Part shown: positions 1 to 20,640 of the stretch, one piece after another
Numbering within the stretch: the stretch's first letter is position 1
Layout of the letters: each line of letters starts with the position of its first letter
Source of the DNA: Scylla paramamosain
Taxonomy: Eukaryota; Arthropoda; Malacostraca; Decapoda; Portunidae
Length of the DNA: 64,000 bases
Assembly: GCF_035594125.1 (NCBI RefSeq)
Contig: NC_087156.1
Span: forward strand, 12,048,806-12,112,805
Reading direction: 5' to 3'
The notes under the pieces: model-generated
What the model was told of the DNA's origin: nothing
What the model saw: the letters and a program-made list of their open reading frames with translations, nothing else
Databases searched by the model: none
Position numbers and translations under genes: made by a program

Positions 1-3000
1 TTTTCCTTTTTTTTATTCTTCGTAAAATTTGGTTTTATTCCAAAGTAATGTGATTGTTCTGCTTTTTAGTGCTTTATTGCATATAACGCTCAAAAACACT
101 CAAAAGACACTTTTCTGGTAATTGTATTTATTTCCCACATAAAGCTAGTTTCGCATGTAATTTGGGATTTTCGTAACTAAGAATATGAAAAACACTCAAA
201 ATACACACATTTTATAAAGTAATTCTGTTTCTCAATTAAAAGTGTTATTCATGAGTTTCATCGTTTTGTTATCTAAGAAACTTCTCTAGGTACACGAGTT
301 TTTGCGTTTTTTGCCTTTTGCTTCTTGTGGAACTATAAAACACTCATTATACACGTTTCTCAGAATGTCCTTTTGTTTTGGAATACTTTGCATCCATTTT
401 TGCATTTTTTTTAGGCAACAAGCTCAAAAACATTCAAAATATACATTTTTGGTAATGTTATTCTATTTCTTCATATTGGTTGGTTTGCATCCTTTTTAGC
501 GCTTTTCTACGTGAAACACTGAAAAGACACGTTTTCAGTAATTTTGTTTTGGATTCCCATATTGAATGACTTCCATGTTATTATCGTTTTGGTGCCTAAC
601 ATACTGAAAAAACACTCAAAAGTAAGGTTTCTCGTAAAGTCGTTTAATTTCCACATGTAGGTGGCTTTGCATTCACTTTAGAGTTTGGTACATAACATTC
701 CGAAAAAAAAGCTAAAATTAACTTTTTTTATAATATTCTTTTATCACATGATTGCTCAGAATTTTCCCAGAATTTTGGCATCTCGGTACCTATGAAGATG
801 AATAACAAAAAAAAAAATGCCGTTTTTTTATATAGTTATTTATTTTTCTTTATAAAGAGTGTTATTTGTGGGTTTTATTTTTTTGGTTCTTAAAGAACTT
901 AAAAACACTCATAATACACGTTTCTCGTAATGTCCTTTCGTTTCCCAAACATAGGGTTCTTTGCATGTATTTTCGCGTTTTTATAGGTAGCATGATCAAA
1001 AACACTCAAAATACATGTTTTGTATTTTGTAAAGAATAACATGTAATGTTATACTAATTTTCCATAAAGGGTGTTTTGCATTCGTTTTAGCGTTTTGGTA
1101 TGTAAGAAGCTCAAAAAAAAACTTAAAGGCACGTTCTTGGTAAAAGTTGGTTTCATTCACATGTAATGTTATTGCCCTGCTCTTTAGTGCTTTATTGCCT
1201 AACACGCTCAGAAACACCCAAAGTCACTTTTCTGGTAATGTCATTCCTTACCAACATAAAGCTAGTTTTGCATGCAATTTGGGGTTTTGGTAAATAAGAA
1301 TGTGAAAAACACTCAAAATACACGCATTTCGTAATGTTGTTATGTTTCTCATTTAAGAGTGTTATTCATGAGTACCAGAGTTTTGGTAACTAAGTAACTT
1401 CTCCATATACACGAGTTTTTGCGTTTTTTGCCTTGTGATTCTTGTTAAACTATAAAACACTTATTATTCACGTTTCTCGTAATGTCCTTTTGTTTCCCAA
1501 TATAGACTGCTCTGCATCCTTTTTCGCGTTTTTTGTAGGAAACAAGATTAAAAACACTCAAAATATATCTTTTTGGTAATATTCTATTTCTTCATATTTG
1601 TTGGTTTGCATCCGTTTTAGCGTTTTTCTACCTAAAACACGGAAAAGACAAGTTTTTACTATTTTCTTTTGGATTCTCATATAGAGTGACCCATATTATT
1701 TATCGTTTTGATGCCTAACAAGCTGAAAATCACTCATAAGACAGGTTTCTGGTAAAGTCGTTTAGTTTCCTCATATACGTGGCTTTGCATGCACTTTAGG
1801 GTTTGGTAAATAATAGTCCGAAAAAAAAGCTAAAATTAACTTTTATCACATAATTGCCCTGAATTTTGCCAGAATTTTGTCATCTTGGTACCTATGAAGA
1901 TGAATAAAAAAAAATAAAAATTCAAATTTTTCTATTTATTTATTTATTTATTTTTTTCTAAATGAAGAGTGTTACTTATGGGTTTTAGCTTTTTGGTTCT
2001 TAAGGAAGTTAAAAACACTCATAATACACGTTTCTTGTAATATCCTTTCCTTTCCCAAATATAAGGTTCTTTGCATGTATTTAAGCGTTTTACAGATAAC
2101 ATAATTAAAAAAACACTCAAAATATCTGTTGTTGGTAATGTTATTTTGTTTCTATATAAAGTGTGTTTTGCATGCGTTTTAGCGCATATAAGGAGCTGAA
2201 AAACACTTAAAGGCAAGTTCTTGGTAAACGTTGGTTTTATTCCATGTAATGTGATTGCCCTGCTTTTTAGTGCTTAATTGCCTAACACTCTCAAAAACAC
2301 TCAAAAGAGACTTTTCTGGTAATGTCATTTTTTTCCCAAATAAAGGTATATTCGCATGGAATTTCGTTTTTTTTTTTAATAAGAATGTGAAAAAACACTC
2401 AAAATACACGCATTTAGTAAGGTTGTTCTGTTTTTTCAATTAAGAGTGTTATTCATGAGTTTCAGCATTTTGGTATCTAAGAAAATTCTCCATATATACG
2501 AGTTTTTGTTTTGTTTTTTGCCTTGCGGATCTTGTGAAACTATAAAACACTCATTATACACGTTTCTCGTAATGCCCTTTTCTCTCCCAATATAGAGTGC
2601 TTTGCATGCATTTTCGCGTTTTTTGTAGGTAACAAGTTCAAAAACACTTAAAATATACCTTTTTGATGATGTTTTCTATTTCTTCGTATTGCTTGGTTTG
2701 CATCCGTTTTAGCGTTTTTCTACGTAAAACACTGAGAAGACATGTTTTCAGTAATTTTGTTTTGGATTCCCATATTGAGTGACTTCAATGATATTTATCG
2801 TTTTGGTGCCTAACATGCTAAAAAAACACTCGAAAGACAGGTTTCTTGTAAAATCGTTTTATTTCCATATATAGGTGGCTTTGTATGCACTTTAGGGTTT
2901 GGTACATAACAATCCGAAAAAAAGTTAAAAATAACTTTTTTGATAATGTTCTTTTTCCCACATAATTTCTCTGATTTTTGCCAGAATTTTGGCATCTTGG

Positions 3001-3710
3001 TACCTATGAAGATGAATAACAAAAAAAACAAAACAAAAAAAATGTTTTTTTTTTATCTATTTATTTTTTATATAGTGTTATTTGTGGGTTTTAGCTTTTT
3101 GGTACTCAAGGAACTTAAAAACACTCATAATACATGTTTCTCATAATGTTCTTTCGTTTCCCAAATATAGGATTCTTTGCATGTATTTAAGCGTTTTTAT
3201 AGGTAACATGATCAAAAACACTCAAAATACATGTTTTGGTAATGTTTTTCTGTTTCTCCATAAATGGTGTTTTGCATGCGTTTTAGCGTTTCAATATGTA
3301 AGGAGCTCAAAAACACTTAAAGGCAAGTTCTTGGTTTTATTCCCATGTAATGTGATTGCCCTGCTTTTTAGTGCTTTATTGCCTAACGCGCTCAAAAAAA
3401 CTCAAAAGACACTCTTCCAGTAATGTCATTTTTTTTTACACATAAAGCTAGTTTTGCATGCAATTTTTGGTTTTGTTAACTAAGAATGTGAAAAACACAA
3501 AATACACGCATTTGGAAAGGTTGTTCTGTATCTCAATTAAGAGTGTTATTCATGAGTTTCAGCGTTTTGTTACCTATGAATCTCAAAAACACTCATAATG
3601 CACGTTTCTTGTAGTGTCGCTCTTTTTCTTCATATAGGGTGCTTTGCATGCATTTTGGCTTTTTTTCACGTAATGGCTGAAAAATACTGAAAATACACGC
3701 TTTTGGTAAT
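1..3710 (+). repeat. 97-bp satellite in ~1.1-kb HOR, first block
   Basis: Tandem monomers of about 97 bp in + orientation. A landmark module with the text 'tccgaaaaaaaagct' recurs near 690, 1810 and 2905, giving a higher-order period of about 1.1 kb. Each period holds about ten or eleven recognisable monomers, for example ones marked 'ataggtaacatgatcaaaa', 'taaggagctcaaaaacactt', 'cctaacacgctc' and 'actaagaatgtgaaaaacac'. The first ~905 bp recur at 45480-46392. The block is cut at its right end by a LINE. No gene is visible, and short open frames here are repeat artefacts. Confidence 0.93.
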
Positions 3711-4684
3711 AAGAACATAAGAACATAAGAAATAAGTAAATCTGCAAGAAGGAATCAGTCCTACATGTGGCAGTACTTGTATGAAATATGCCTACCTATT
3801 TCCACCTATCATCCCCATCCATAAATGTGTAATTTTCTCTTAATCTTCCCAAATGCCTCAGCACTAACAGCTTGATTACTACGTCCGTTCTAATCATCTA
3901 CTACTCTATTTGAGAACTAATTCCTTCCTGTCTCCTTTTTGAACATCACGCTTTCAGGCTTGAACCCGTTTTTCTTGTTCTATCATATTTACAGATTCTA
4001 AGAATTTTCCTTATGTTCCCTTTATTATAACCCATATACCACTAAAAGACTTCTATTAGGTCCACTCTTAACCTACGTCTCTTTAAAGAATGTAAATTTA
4101 ACAGCTTGAATATCGCTTCGTAAGGAATACTCCTCATCCCCTGTATCCTTTTAGTCATTTTCCTTTGTACTGATTCTAATAGACCTTTATCCTTCCTGTG
4201 ATGTGGTGACCAGAATTGGACAGCGTAGACTAGATGAAGTCTGACCAGCGCCAAATATAACTTTAATATTACTTCGGGAGTTTTACTTTCAGCACTCCTG
4301 AAAATGAATCATAATACACTATTTGCTTTGTTTCTGGCCTCTTTCCATTGCTTTCTTAGACGGAGTTCAGATATAACCTTAAATCTCAAATCTTTTACTT
4401 ACCCTGAACCTACCAGAACTTGATTGTTCATTGTGTAACTACTGTGTGGGTTTCTTCTACTTACGCTAATTGCTTTGCATTTGTTGACATAAAACTACAT
4501 TTGCTATCTGTCCGTCCATTCGTTCAACCTATTCAAATCTGCCTGAAAGGCGATGGTATGCGATTCTGACCTAATTAATCTACATATTCTTGTGTCATCC
4601 GCAAATTTACTAACAACACTACTAATTCCACTATCCAAGCCATTGACATATATTACAAACAACATCGGCCCTAATACTAAGAGT
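3711..4684 (-). mobile_element. 5'-truncated, decayed non-LTR retrotransposon (LINE)
   Basis: This unique, non-satellite insertion reads on the minus strand. Its 3' end (3711-3737) carries the short tandem tail 'cttatgttctta', a typical LINE-type simple-repeat tail. Its 5' end is truncated inside the reverse-transcriptase domain, just upstream of a V-L-G-P motif. Satellite resumes on both sides, so the copy landed in the array. No convincing target-site duplication could be read. The RT remnant is listed separately. Confidence 0.85.
4042..4684 (-). pseudogene. Reverse-transcriptase C-terminal remnant of the minus-strand LINE
   Basis: Reading the minus strand in one frame gives VLGP, then a catalytic F-A-D-D box at 4594-4605, an 'LNEWTD' segment and a C-terminal stretch containing 'YAVQFWSPHHRKD', 'ESVQRKMTKRIQGM' and 'LNLHSLKRRRLR'. 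These are characteristic of the palm/thumb end of CR1/jockey-type LINE ORF2. The frame is broken by in-frame stops at 4504-4506, 4495-4497, 4399-4401, 4309-4311 and 4042-4044, with no frameshift over about 640 bp. The copy is therefore dead and decaying by point mutation. The endonuclease and most of the RT are absent. Clade assignment is tentative. Confidence 0.85.
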
Positions 4685-5107
4685 TTTAGTATGAAAGAAA
4701 CTGAAAAAAAAAAAACTCAAAAGACACGTTTTTAATAATGTCTTCTTTTCCCATATACGGTACTTAAGCAAACACTTTGGCGATTTGGTAACTAAAAAGC
4801 TCAAAAACACTCAGAAGTCACTTTTCTGGTAATGTTTCCTTTTCCCATATGCCTCTCATTGAATTTTGGTATGTAACAAGTTTTAAAAGATACAATATAA
4901 ACGTTTTTTGGTAATGTTGTTTTGTTTTTCCATACAGGGTGCTATTCGTGTGTTTTAGCATTTTATTATCTAAGAAGCTAAAAAGCACTAATAAAAAGCA
5001 TTCCTGTTAATATCGTTTCGTTTCCTCAAATAGGGTCTTTTGCATGGATTTTGGGGTTTTTGTACATGACAAGGTAGGAAACACTCTAATCATACACTTT
5101 TTGGTCA
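4685..5107 (+). repeat. Satellite monomers between the two LINE fragments
   Basis: About four diverged ~97-bp monomers in + orientation ('ggtaactaaaaagctcaaaa', 'ttctggtaatgt', 'tttcctcaaatagggtc'). They are more diverged than the HOR to the left and do not fit its monomer order. No gene is present. Confidence 0.85.
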
Positions 5108-6029
5108 TTTTTCTGCACTTTTCCACGTTTTTTCATAGACGTCCAAACCTTCAGGAGGTAAACATATCACGCAGGGAAGCCACAGAACGCTTGACTTCTG
5201 ATCTTTCTAAAATTTCTGATTGGGGCAGAGCAAACTTGGTATTGTTCAATGCCTCAAAAACTCAATTCCTCCATCTATCAACTCGACACAACCTTCCAGA
5301 CAACTATCCCCTCTTCTTCAATGACACTCAACTGTCCCCCTCTTCTACACTGAACATCCTCGGTCTGTCCTTTACTTATAATCTGAACTTCACATCTCAT
5401 CTCTAACTAAAACAGTTTCTATGAAGTTAGATGTTCTGAGACGTCTCCGCCAGTTTTTCTCACCCCCCCCAGCTGCTAACTCTGTACAAGGGCCTTATCC
5501 GTCCATGTATGGAGTATGCTTCACATGTCTGGGGGGGTTCCACTCATACTGCTCTTCTAGACAGGGTGGAATCAAAAGCTTTTCGTCTCATCAACTCCTC
5601 TCCTCTAACTGATTGTCTTCAGCCTCTCTCTCACCACCGCAATGTTGCATAGCTAGCTGTCTTCTACCGCTATTTTCATGCTAACTGCTCTTCCGATCTT
5701 GCTAACTGCATGCCTCCCCTCCTTCCGCGGCCTCGCTGCACAAGACTTTCTTCTTTCTCTCACCCATATTCTGTCCACCTCTCTAACGCAAGAGTTAACC
5801 AGTATTCTCAATCAGTCATCGCTTTCTCTGGTAAACTCTGGAACTCCCTGCCTGCTTTTGTATTTCCACCATCCTATGACTTGAATTCCTTCAAGACGGA
5901 GGTTACAAGACACTTATTCATCAATTTTTGACCACTGCTTTGACCCTTTTATGGGACTGGCATTTTTTTTTTTATTAGATTTTTGTTGCCCTTGGCCAGT
6001 GTCCTTCCTACATAAGAAAGAAAAAAATA
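5108..6029 (+). mobile_element. 5'-truncated jockey-like LINE fragment
   Basis: This non-satellite sequence has a more balanced base composition and encodes the C-terminal third of a LINE reverse transcriptase, followed by a 3' UTR. The UTR runs from about 5932 to 6029, contains a T-run near 5960-5972 and ends in an A-rich tail beside 'ttcctacataag'. The 5' truncation falls directly after the expected YADD region, and the first recognisable residues are LHFSTFFHRRPNLQE. Satellite to the left is in + orientation and to the right in - orientation, so the insertion marks or obscures an array inversion boundary. Confidence 0.85.
5113..5931 (+). pseudogene. Reverse-transcriptase C-terminal remnant of the plus-strand LINE
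   Basis: The conceptual product covers the RT thumb and the tail region. Visible blocks are 'SDLSKISDWGRANLV', '[14 protein letters not shown]', '[18 protein letters not shown]', then 'LYKGLIRPCMEYASHVWGG', 'ALLDRVESKAFRLINS', 'PRPRCTRLSSFSHPYSV' and 'GKLWNSLPAF'. The pattern is that of jockey-type elements abundant in crab genomes (family knowledge, not a search result). The frame changes near 5404-5420 and again in the C-run at 5463-5470. An in-frame TAG lies at 5650-5652, where relatives would have a sense codon. The copy is non-functional. Confidence 0.85.
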
Positions 6030-6197
6030 CTAAAACTCATGCAAAACACCAATTATGGAAAACAGAACATCATTGCCAAAAAATAAAAACGTGTATATTG
6101 AGTGTTTTTTTTTCAGATTCTTAGGTATTAAAATGCGAAAATGGAAGCAAAACACCGTCTATGGGGTAACAGAACGACATTACCAGAAAAAAAAATT
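6030..6197 (-). repeat. Satellite, minus orientation
   Basis: About two monomers in - orientation ('atgcaaaacaccaattatgg', 'cagaacgacattaccag'). The segment resembles the monomers that restart at about 6800, as if the 6198-6790 stretch had been inverted or inserted between them. Confidence 0.8.
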
Positions 6198-6790
6198 CAT
6201 AATTTACGTTTTTGGTAATGTTGTGTTTCTCGATATTGACTGCTGTTCATGTATTTTAGGATTTTGGTAAAAAAAAAAAAGCTAAAGAAAAAAAACATTA
6301 ATAATACACTTTTCTGTTAATATCTTTTCGTTTCCCAAAGTTGGGTAAGGTTTTGTTCTCCCATATAGAGTGTTTTCCATACTTTCTAGCGCTTTGATTA
6401 CTAATATACTGAAAAACACCCAAATGACAAGTTTGTGGTAATGTTGTTCCGTTATCCCAAACAGGGTGGTTTGCCTGCATTTTTTTGGTTTTGCCATATA
6501 ACAAGATGAAAAACATTTAAAACACACCTTTTTAGTAATGTCATTCTGTTTCTTCATATATGCTTTATATGCGTTTTGCCGATTTGGTATCTAACATGGG
6601 GATAAACACTCATAATACACATTTTTAATAATGTCGTTCCGTTTCTCAATGCAGACTGGTATTCACAAGTTTTAGCTTTTTGGTACATAATAAGCTGAAA
6701 AAAGCTCATAATACACGTTTTCGTTAATATCCTTTAATTTCCAAATATCATGTGATTTGCATGGATTTTTGCATCTTGGTACCTAACAAG
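6198..6790 (+). repeat. Inverted duplicate of satellite segment 10655-11231
   Basis: This + orientation stretch is nearly the reverse complement of 10655-11231. Distinctive shared pieces include 'tttctcgatattgactgctg', 'gtattttaggattttggtaa', 'cccaaattgg-like' spacers near 'gttgggtaaggttttg' (against 'acttcaggaaacg' on the other copy) and 'aaatatcatgtgatttgcat'. It is embedded between - orientation monomers, so both edges are orientation switches. Confidence 0.8.
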
Positions 6791-15281
<8,491 letters not shown>

Positions 15282-15282
15282 A

Positions 15283-15532
<250 letters not shown>

Positions 15533-15664
15533 TCCTAAAAGATGAATTTCAAACCCAAGCCACAAACCACCATATTTCCCCTTCAAAGTAATCCTTCTGG
15601 AGTATACAACTGCGCTCCCAACCCTCTACAGTCACTAATCTTTTTCTTACGTGCTTTTAAAATC

Positions 15665-16747
15665 ATGTCCTCTGTTGCAGGTCGTTTAACAATGAGCGCT
15701 GAACAGCGAACAAACTTGAAGTTTTTGGTGCAGTTGGGGAAAACGCCGTCAGAAGCACTGGGTATGCTGCAAAAAGTGTACGGGGATGAGACAATGTCAC
15801 GCTCACGTGTTTTTGAGTGGTGCAAGAGGTTCAAAGAGGGCCGGGAGGACGTGGAAGATGACCCCAGGAGTGGAAGACCCTCAACGAGCAGGAATGAGGC
15901 CAATGTTGAGCGTGTCAAGCAGATGGTGCGTGACGATCGTCGGTTGACTGTTCGAAAGATCGCAGATGAGCTTGGCATGAACCACAACAGCGTGTGGAAG
16001 ATTATCACTGAAGATCTGGGCATGCGGAAAGTCTGTGCGAAGATGGTGCCGAGACTCCTGAACGATGACCAGAAGGGACGACGCATGCAGGTGTGTCAGG
16101 ACATCCTCGAGCGTCTGGAAACTGAACCAGACTTGCTCAGGAGAGTCATCACCGGCGATGAGTCCTGGGTATTTGAGTACGACCCGGAGACCAAACGCCA
16201 GAGCCTTCAATGGAAGAGTCCGGCGTCGCCACGGCCGAAGAAAGCAAGGCAGTCCAGGTCCAGCTTCAAGGTCATGTTGATCGCTTTCTTCGATGTGAGG
16301 GGCATCGTCCACTGCGAGTTCTTGCCACAGGGCCAGACAGTCAACCAACATGTGTACAAAGAAGTACTGCGGCGTCTGCTTCGTGCAGTGCGCGAGAAGA
16401 GGCGGGAGTTGTGGCAGGGCAACTCGTGGCTGCTTCACCACGACAATGCGCCTGCTCACAATGCCCTGAGCATCAGAGAGTTCTTGGCCAAGAAGAACAT
16501 CGCCGTGCTGGAGCAACCGCCCTACTCACCTGACCTCGCTCCGTGCGACTTCTTCCTCTTCCCCAAGCTCAAGGAGGTCATGAAGGGGACCCGTTTTGAT
16601 GATGCGGACGACATCAAAAAGGCCGTGACGACGGAGCTGAGGAGCATCCCGCAAGAATCCTTCCAGCAGTGCATGCAAGCCTGGCAGAGAAGGATGGACA
16701 AGTGCATGCGGTGCCAGGGGGATTACTTCGAAGGAGATAACCTATAG
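15665..16747 (+). CDS. Mariner transposase, intact
   Basis: Cut-and-paste transposase that binds the terminal repeats and integrates at TA dinucleotides in the nucleus. From ATG 15665 the protein has 360 residues, close to the usual 340-355. The frame is open from ATG 15542, and ATG 15692 would give 351 residues. I prefer 15665 because residues from 15542 would be encoded next to the TIR and look non-homologous. The N-terminal paired-like DNA-binding half (~10-110) carries '[13 protein letters not shown]', a GRPS turn at 70-73 and a second helix-turn-helix ('[11 protein letters not shown]'). The linker has MVPRLL (117-122) in place of the classical WVPHEL. The catalytic triad is D155 (TGDESW), D250 (HHDNAPAH) and D285 (APCDFF). 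The 34-residue gap between D250 and D285 is the mariner D,D34D signature. There are no stops or frameshifts. Activity is not demonstrated. Confidence 0.95.
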   Translation: MSSVAGRLTMSAEQRTNLKFLVQLGKTPSEALGMLQKVYGDETMSRSRVFEWCKRFKEGREDVEDDPRSGRPSTSRNEANVERVKQMVRDDRRLTVRKIADELGMNHNSVWKIITEDLGMRKVCAKMVPRLLNDDQKGRRMQVCQDILERLETEPDLLRRVITGDESWVFEYDPETKRQSLQWKSPASPRPKKARQSRSSFKVMLIAFFDVRGIVHCEFLPQGQTVNQHVYKEVLRRLLRAVREKRRELWQGNSWLLHHDNAPAHNALSIREFLAKKNIAVLEQPPYSPDLAPCDFFLFPKLKEVMKGTRFDDADDIKKAVTTELRSIPQESFQQCMQAWQRRMDKCMRCQGDYFEGDNL

Positions 16748-16765
16748 TTTGTAGCCTGGATGTGA

Positions 16766-16771
16766 AATAAA
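16766..16771 (+). promoter_or_regulatory. Polyadenylation signal of the mariner transposase
   Basis: AATAAA lies 18 bp after the stop codon and just before the right TIR, the expected place in a compact mariner. Confidence 0.6.
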
Positions 16772-16781
16772 ACTTGTGTGG

Positions 16782-17155
<374 letters not shown>

Positions 17156-19796
17156 AGCAGGTATTCACACGTTTTAGCGTTTTGGTACCAAAGAAACTCA
17201 AAACATACATAATATACGTTTCTCATAAATTCCTTTCTTTTTTCCATATGGGGTGATTTTCAAATATTTTAGCGTTTTGGTACATAATGTGAAAAAAAAA
17301 CACTCAAAAAGCACATTTTTGGTAATTTTATTATCTTTCATCCTTTTTAGCATTTTGGTATCTAAAAAGCTCTAAAACTCTCATAATACATGGTTCTTGC
17401 AATGTTTTTTTTTTCATTTCCTAATAGTGCTTTCCATGCATTTTAATTTTTTTCTACGTAACAGGCTCAAAAACATTCAAAATATAATTTTTTTTTCTGT
17501 TTCTCTGTCAAGCGTGTTTTGCATGTGTTTTAGGGTCTTAGTAGGTAAGTAGCTCAAAAACACTCAAAAGTTACATGGTTTCATTTCCTATATAGTGAGC
17601 TTTCGATGCTTTTTCGCGTTTTCGCGCCAAGCATGGCTATAAACATTCAAAAGACATGTTACTGGAAATGTCGTTTCGTTGCCCAGTACATGGTGCTTCA
17701 CATACATTTTAGCGTTTTAGTGCATAACATTGTGAAAAAAAAAAAAAAAATCAAAACACACTTTTTTGGTAATTTAGATCTTTTTATTCATATAGAGTGC
17801 TATTCGTATTTAGGTACCTAAGAAGCTCTAAAACACTCAAATTACTCGTTTCTCGTATTATCTTTTCGGTTCATTATATAGGATACTTTGCATCCATTTT
17901 GACGTTTTTCTATGTAACAAGCTCAAAAACTCTAAACACACGTTTTTTGATAAAGTTGTTCTGTTCCCCATAAAGGGTATTTTACATGTGTTTAAGCGTT
18001 TTGGTACATAACTAGCTCAAAAACACTCAAAATACACGTTTTTGGTTAAGTCGTTTTGTTTTTCCATATTTGGTGCTTTGCATTCTTTTAGTCTTTTGGT
18101 GCTCAACACGTTCATAAACACTGAAACAATGTTTAACAATGTTAAAAACGTTTAAAAACATGTTTTTGATAATGTTGTTCTGTTTCTCCATGAAGAGTGC
18201 TATTCACAAGCATTAGCGTTTTGGTACCTAAGAAACAAACAAAAAAAAAAACAATGCACATTTCTCAAAATATACTTTCTTTTTTCCATATATGGTGCTT
18301 TGCAATCATTTTGGCGTTTTTTTTTAGATAACAAGCTAAAAAGACTCAAAATTCACGTTATTGTGTTTCTCCACAAATTTGGTATGCGTTTTAACGTTTT
18401 GGTACGTAAGAAGCTCAAAAACACTCAAAAGACACTTTCATGGTGATGTTTTTATTCCCATATAGGGTTATTCCCCTGCTATCTGGCGGTTTGGTGCCTA
18501 CCACTCTCAAAAACATTCAAAACACATCTTTTCTCGTAATGTCCTTTCGTTTCCGCACATAGGAGCCTTTGGTCCTATAATAATACACGTGTTTTGTAAT
18601 GTTCTTTTGTTTCTCCATATAGAGTGCTTTCCATGCATTCTGGCGTTTTTGTAAGGAAAAGAAAAATTTTTTTTTTTTTCTAATGTTATTCTTTTCTCTA
18701 TAAAGGGTGTTTTACATGCGTTTTAAGGATTTTGAAAATATTCAAAAGACACGTTTTTGGTGGTGTTGTATTGTATTCCCATATCCGGTGTTTTGAATGC
18801 TATTTAGCGTTTTGTTGCTTAACACGCTGAAAATCACGCAAAAGACGTTTCTGGAATTATAGTTTCATTTCCCTAAATAGGGAATTTTGCATCCATTTTG
18901 GCGTTTTGGTACCTAACACTTTAAAGAATATTTTAATTATGTTTTTGGTAATGTAATTTTTCTCCATAGAACGCTATTTATGCGTATTAGCGTTTTGGTA
19001 CCTAAGAAGCTCTAAAACACTTATAATACACGTTTTTCGTAATGTCATTTGGTTTCGCCATATAGGGTGCTATGCATGCATTTTTAGTGTTTCGTTACAT
19101 AACATGGTGAAAACACTCAAAAAGCACGTTTTTGGTAACGTTATTATGTTTCTCCATTAAGAGTGCTATTCAGTTGATTTAATGTTTTGTACTTTAAGAA
19201 ATTCAGAGACTCATAATACACGTTTCTTGTAATTTCCTTTCGTAATTTCGTAATTTCGTAATTTCCTTTCCTTTTCGTTTCCCCTTTGCATGTTTTTTGG
19301 TGTTTTTGTATGTAACAAGCTCAAAACACTCAAAATACACGTTTTTGGTGATGTTATTCTGTTCCTCCATAAAAGGAGTTTTGGATGTGTTTTAGCATTT
19401 TGGAACGTAAGAAGGAAACACTTGAAAGACACGTTTTTGGTGATGTTATGTTGTATTCTCATATAGGATACTTTCCATGCTAATTAGGATGTGTTGAAAA
19501 AAATGCAAAAGACATTTTTCTTGTCATGTCGTTTCATTTACCCCTGTAGATTAATTTGCAAGCACTTTGGCATTTTATAACCTAACAATGTGAAAACACT
19601 CAAATTACACGTTTTTTTTTTTTCGTAATTATGTAGTTTCTCCAAACAGTGTGCTACTCATGCACTTTAGCTTTTCGAGCCTAAGAAGCGCAAAATCACT
19701 CATAATACACGTTTCTCGTAATATTTTTTTTCGTTTCCCAATATAGGATGCTTTTGCATGCATTTTGTCGTTTCGGTACCTGAGATGGTTAAAAAT

Positions 19797-19875
<79 letters not shown>

Positions 19876-20126
19876 TCTTTTTCTCCATTAAGAGTGCTGT
19901 TCACACTTTTTAGCGTTTTGGTACCTAAGAAACTCAAAAATACTCATAATACGTGTTTTTGTAATGTCGTTTTGCTTCATCATATAGGGTGGTTTGGATG
20001 CATTTTGGTCTTTTTGTACGTAAGAAGTTGAAAAACACTAGAAATAGCCGTTTTTTTTTTTTTATTTATGAAATACACGTTACTTTATGATGGTTGTTTT
20101 GCACGCATTTTAGCGTTTTGGTACAT
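17156..20126 (+). repeat. Diverged monomeric satellite, plus orientation
   Basis: About thirty ~97-bp monomers in + orientation ('gcgttttggtacctaagaag', 'ctcaaaaacactcaaaa', 'tttctccatatag'). Neighbours are diverged and there is no ~1.1-kb period. It contains a (CA)n tract and a small 8-bp slippage repeat at 19241-19264. No gene is present. Confidence 0.9.
19801..19874. repeat. (AC)n / (GT)n microsatellite
   Basis: Pure AC tract of about 37 units interrupting a satellite monomer between 'ggttaaaaatacat' and 'aatctttttctcc'. Confidence 0.98.
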
Positions 20127-20640
20127 ACAGAACATTACTAAAAACGTTTATTTTGAGTGTTTTTCACAATTTTATGTACCAAAACGTCAAAATGCCTCCA
20201 GAGCACCATCTATGGGAAAATGAAACGACATTTCCAGAAACATGTCTTTTGAGTGTTGATGAAAGTGGTAAGTACCGAAGTTATAAAAAGCATGGAGCTA
20301 CCTATATGAAAGAACAAGACAACCAAAAATTTATCTTTTGGGTACTTTCAGCTTCTTACGTACCATAACGCTGAGATGTATGCAAAAATCCCTTTATTAC
20401 CATAAACATTATTTTTCTTTTTACATATAAAAAGAAACATAAATGCATGCAAAATACTTTGCAAGGGGAAACGAAAAGACATTAGAAGAAACTTTTATTA
20501 TGAGTGTTTTTTTTTTTTTTATTTCTAAGGTACCAAGACCTATTTGACACATTGAAGAGCACTCTATATGGAGAAAAGAACAAGATTACAAAAATGTGCT
20601 TTTGAGTGTTTTTCACATTGTTAGGTAAGAAAACACTCTA
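20127..20640 (-). repeat. Inverted satellite segment at the monomeric/HOR border
   Basis: Orientation flips within a monomer at about 20127 ('ggtacata' followed by 'cagaacattactaaaaacg') and flips back at about 20640 ('aagaaaacactc' followed by 'tataaagagtgtta'). Right of it the ~1.1-kb HOR begins. Confidence 0.85.

Noticed and set aside
302..499. Many short open frames (60-130 codons) throughout the satellite, some resembling each other
   Set aside because: They recur because the 97-bp monomer is tandemly copied. The frames shift between monomers, are rich in K/N/F/L from AT-rich DNA, and show no domain. They are repeat by-products and not a protein family.
4679..4740. Target-site duplication for the minus-strand LINE
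   Set aside because: The sequences beside 3711 and 4684 share only short AT-rich matches that could be chance.
15881..16516. Long antisense open frame over the mariner transposase
   Set aside because: Shadow of the GC-rich sense gene; no homology to any known antisense protein.
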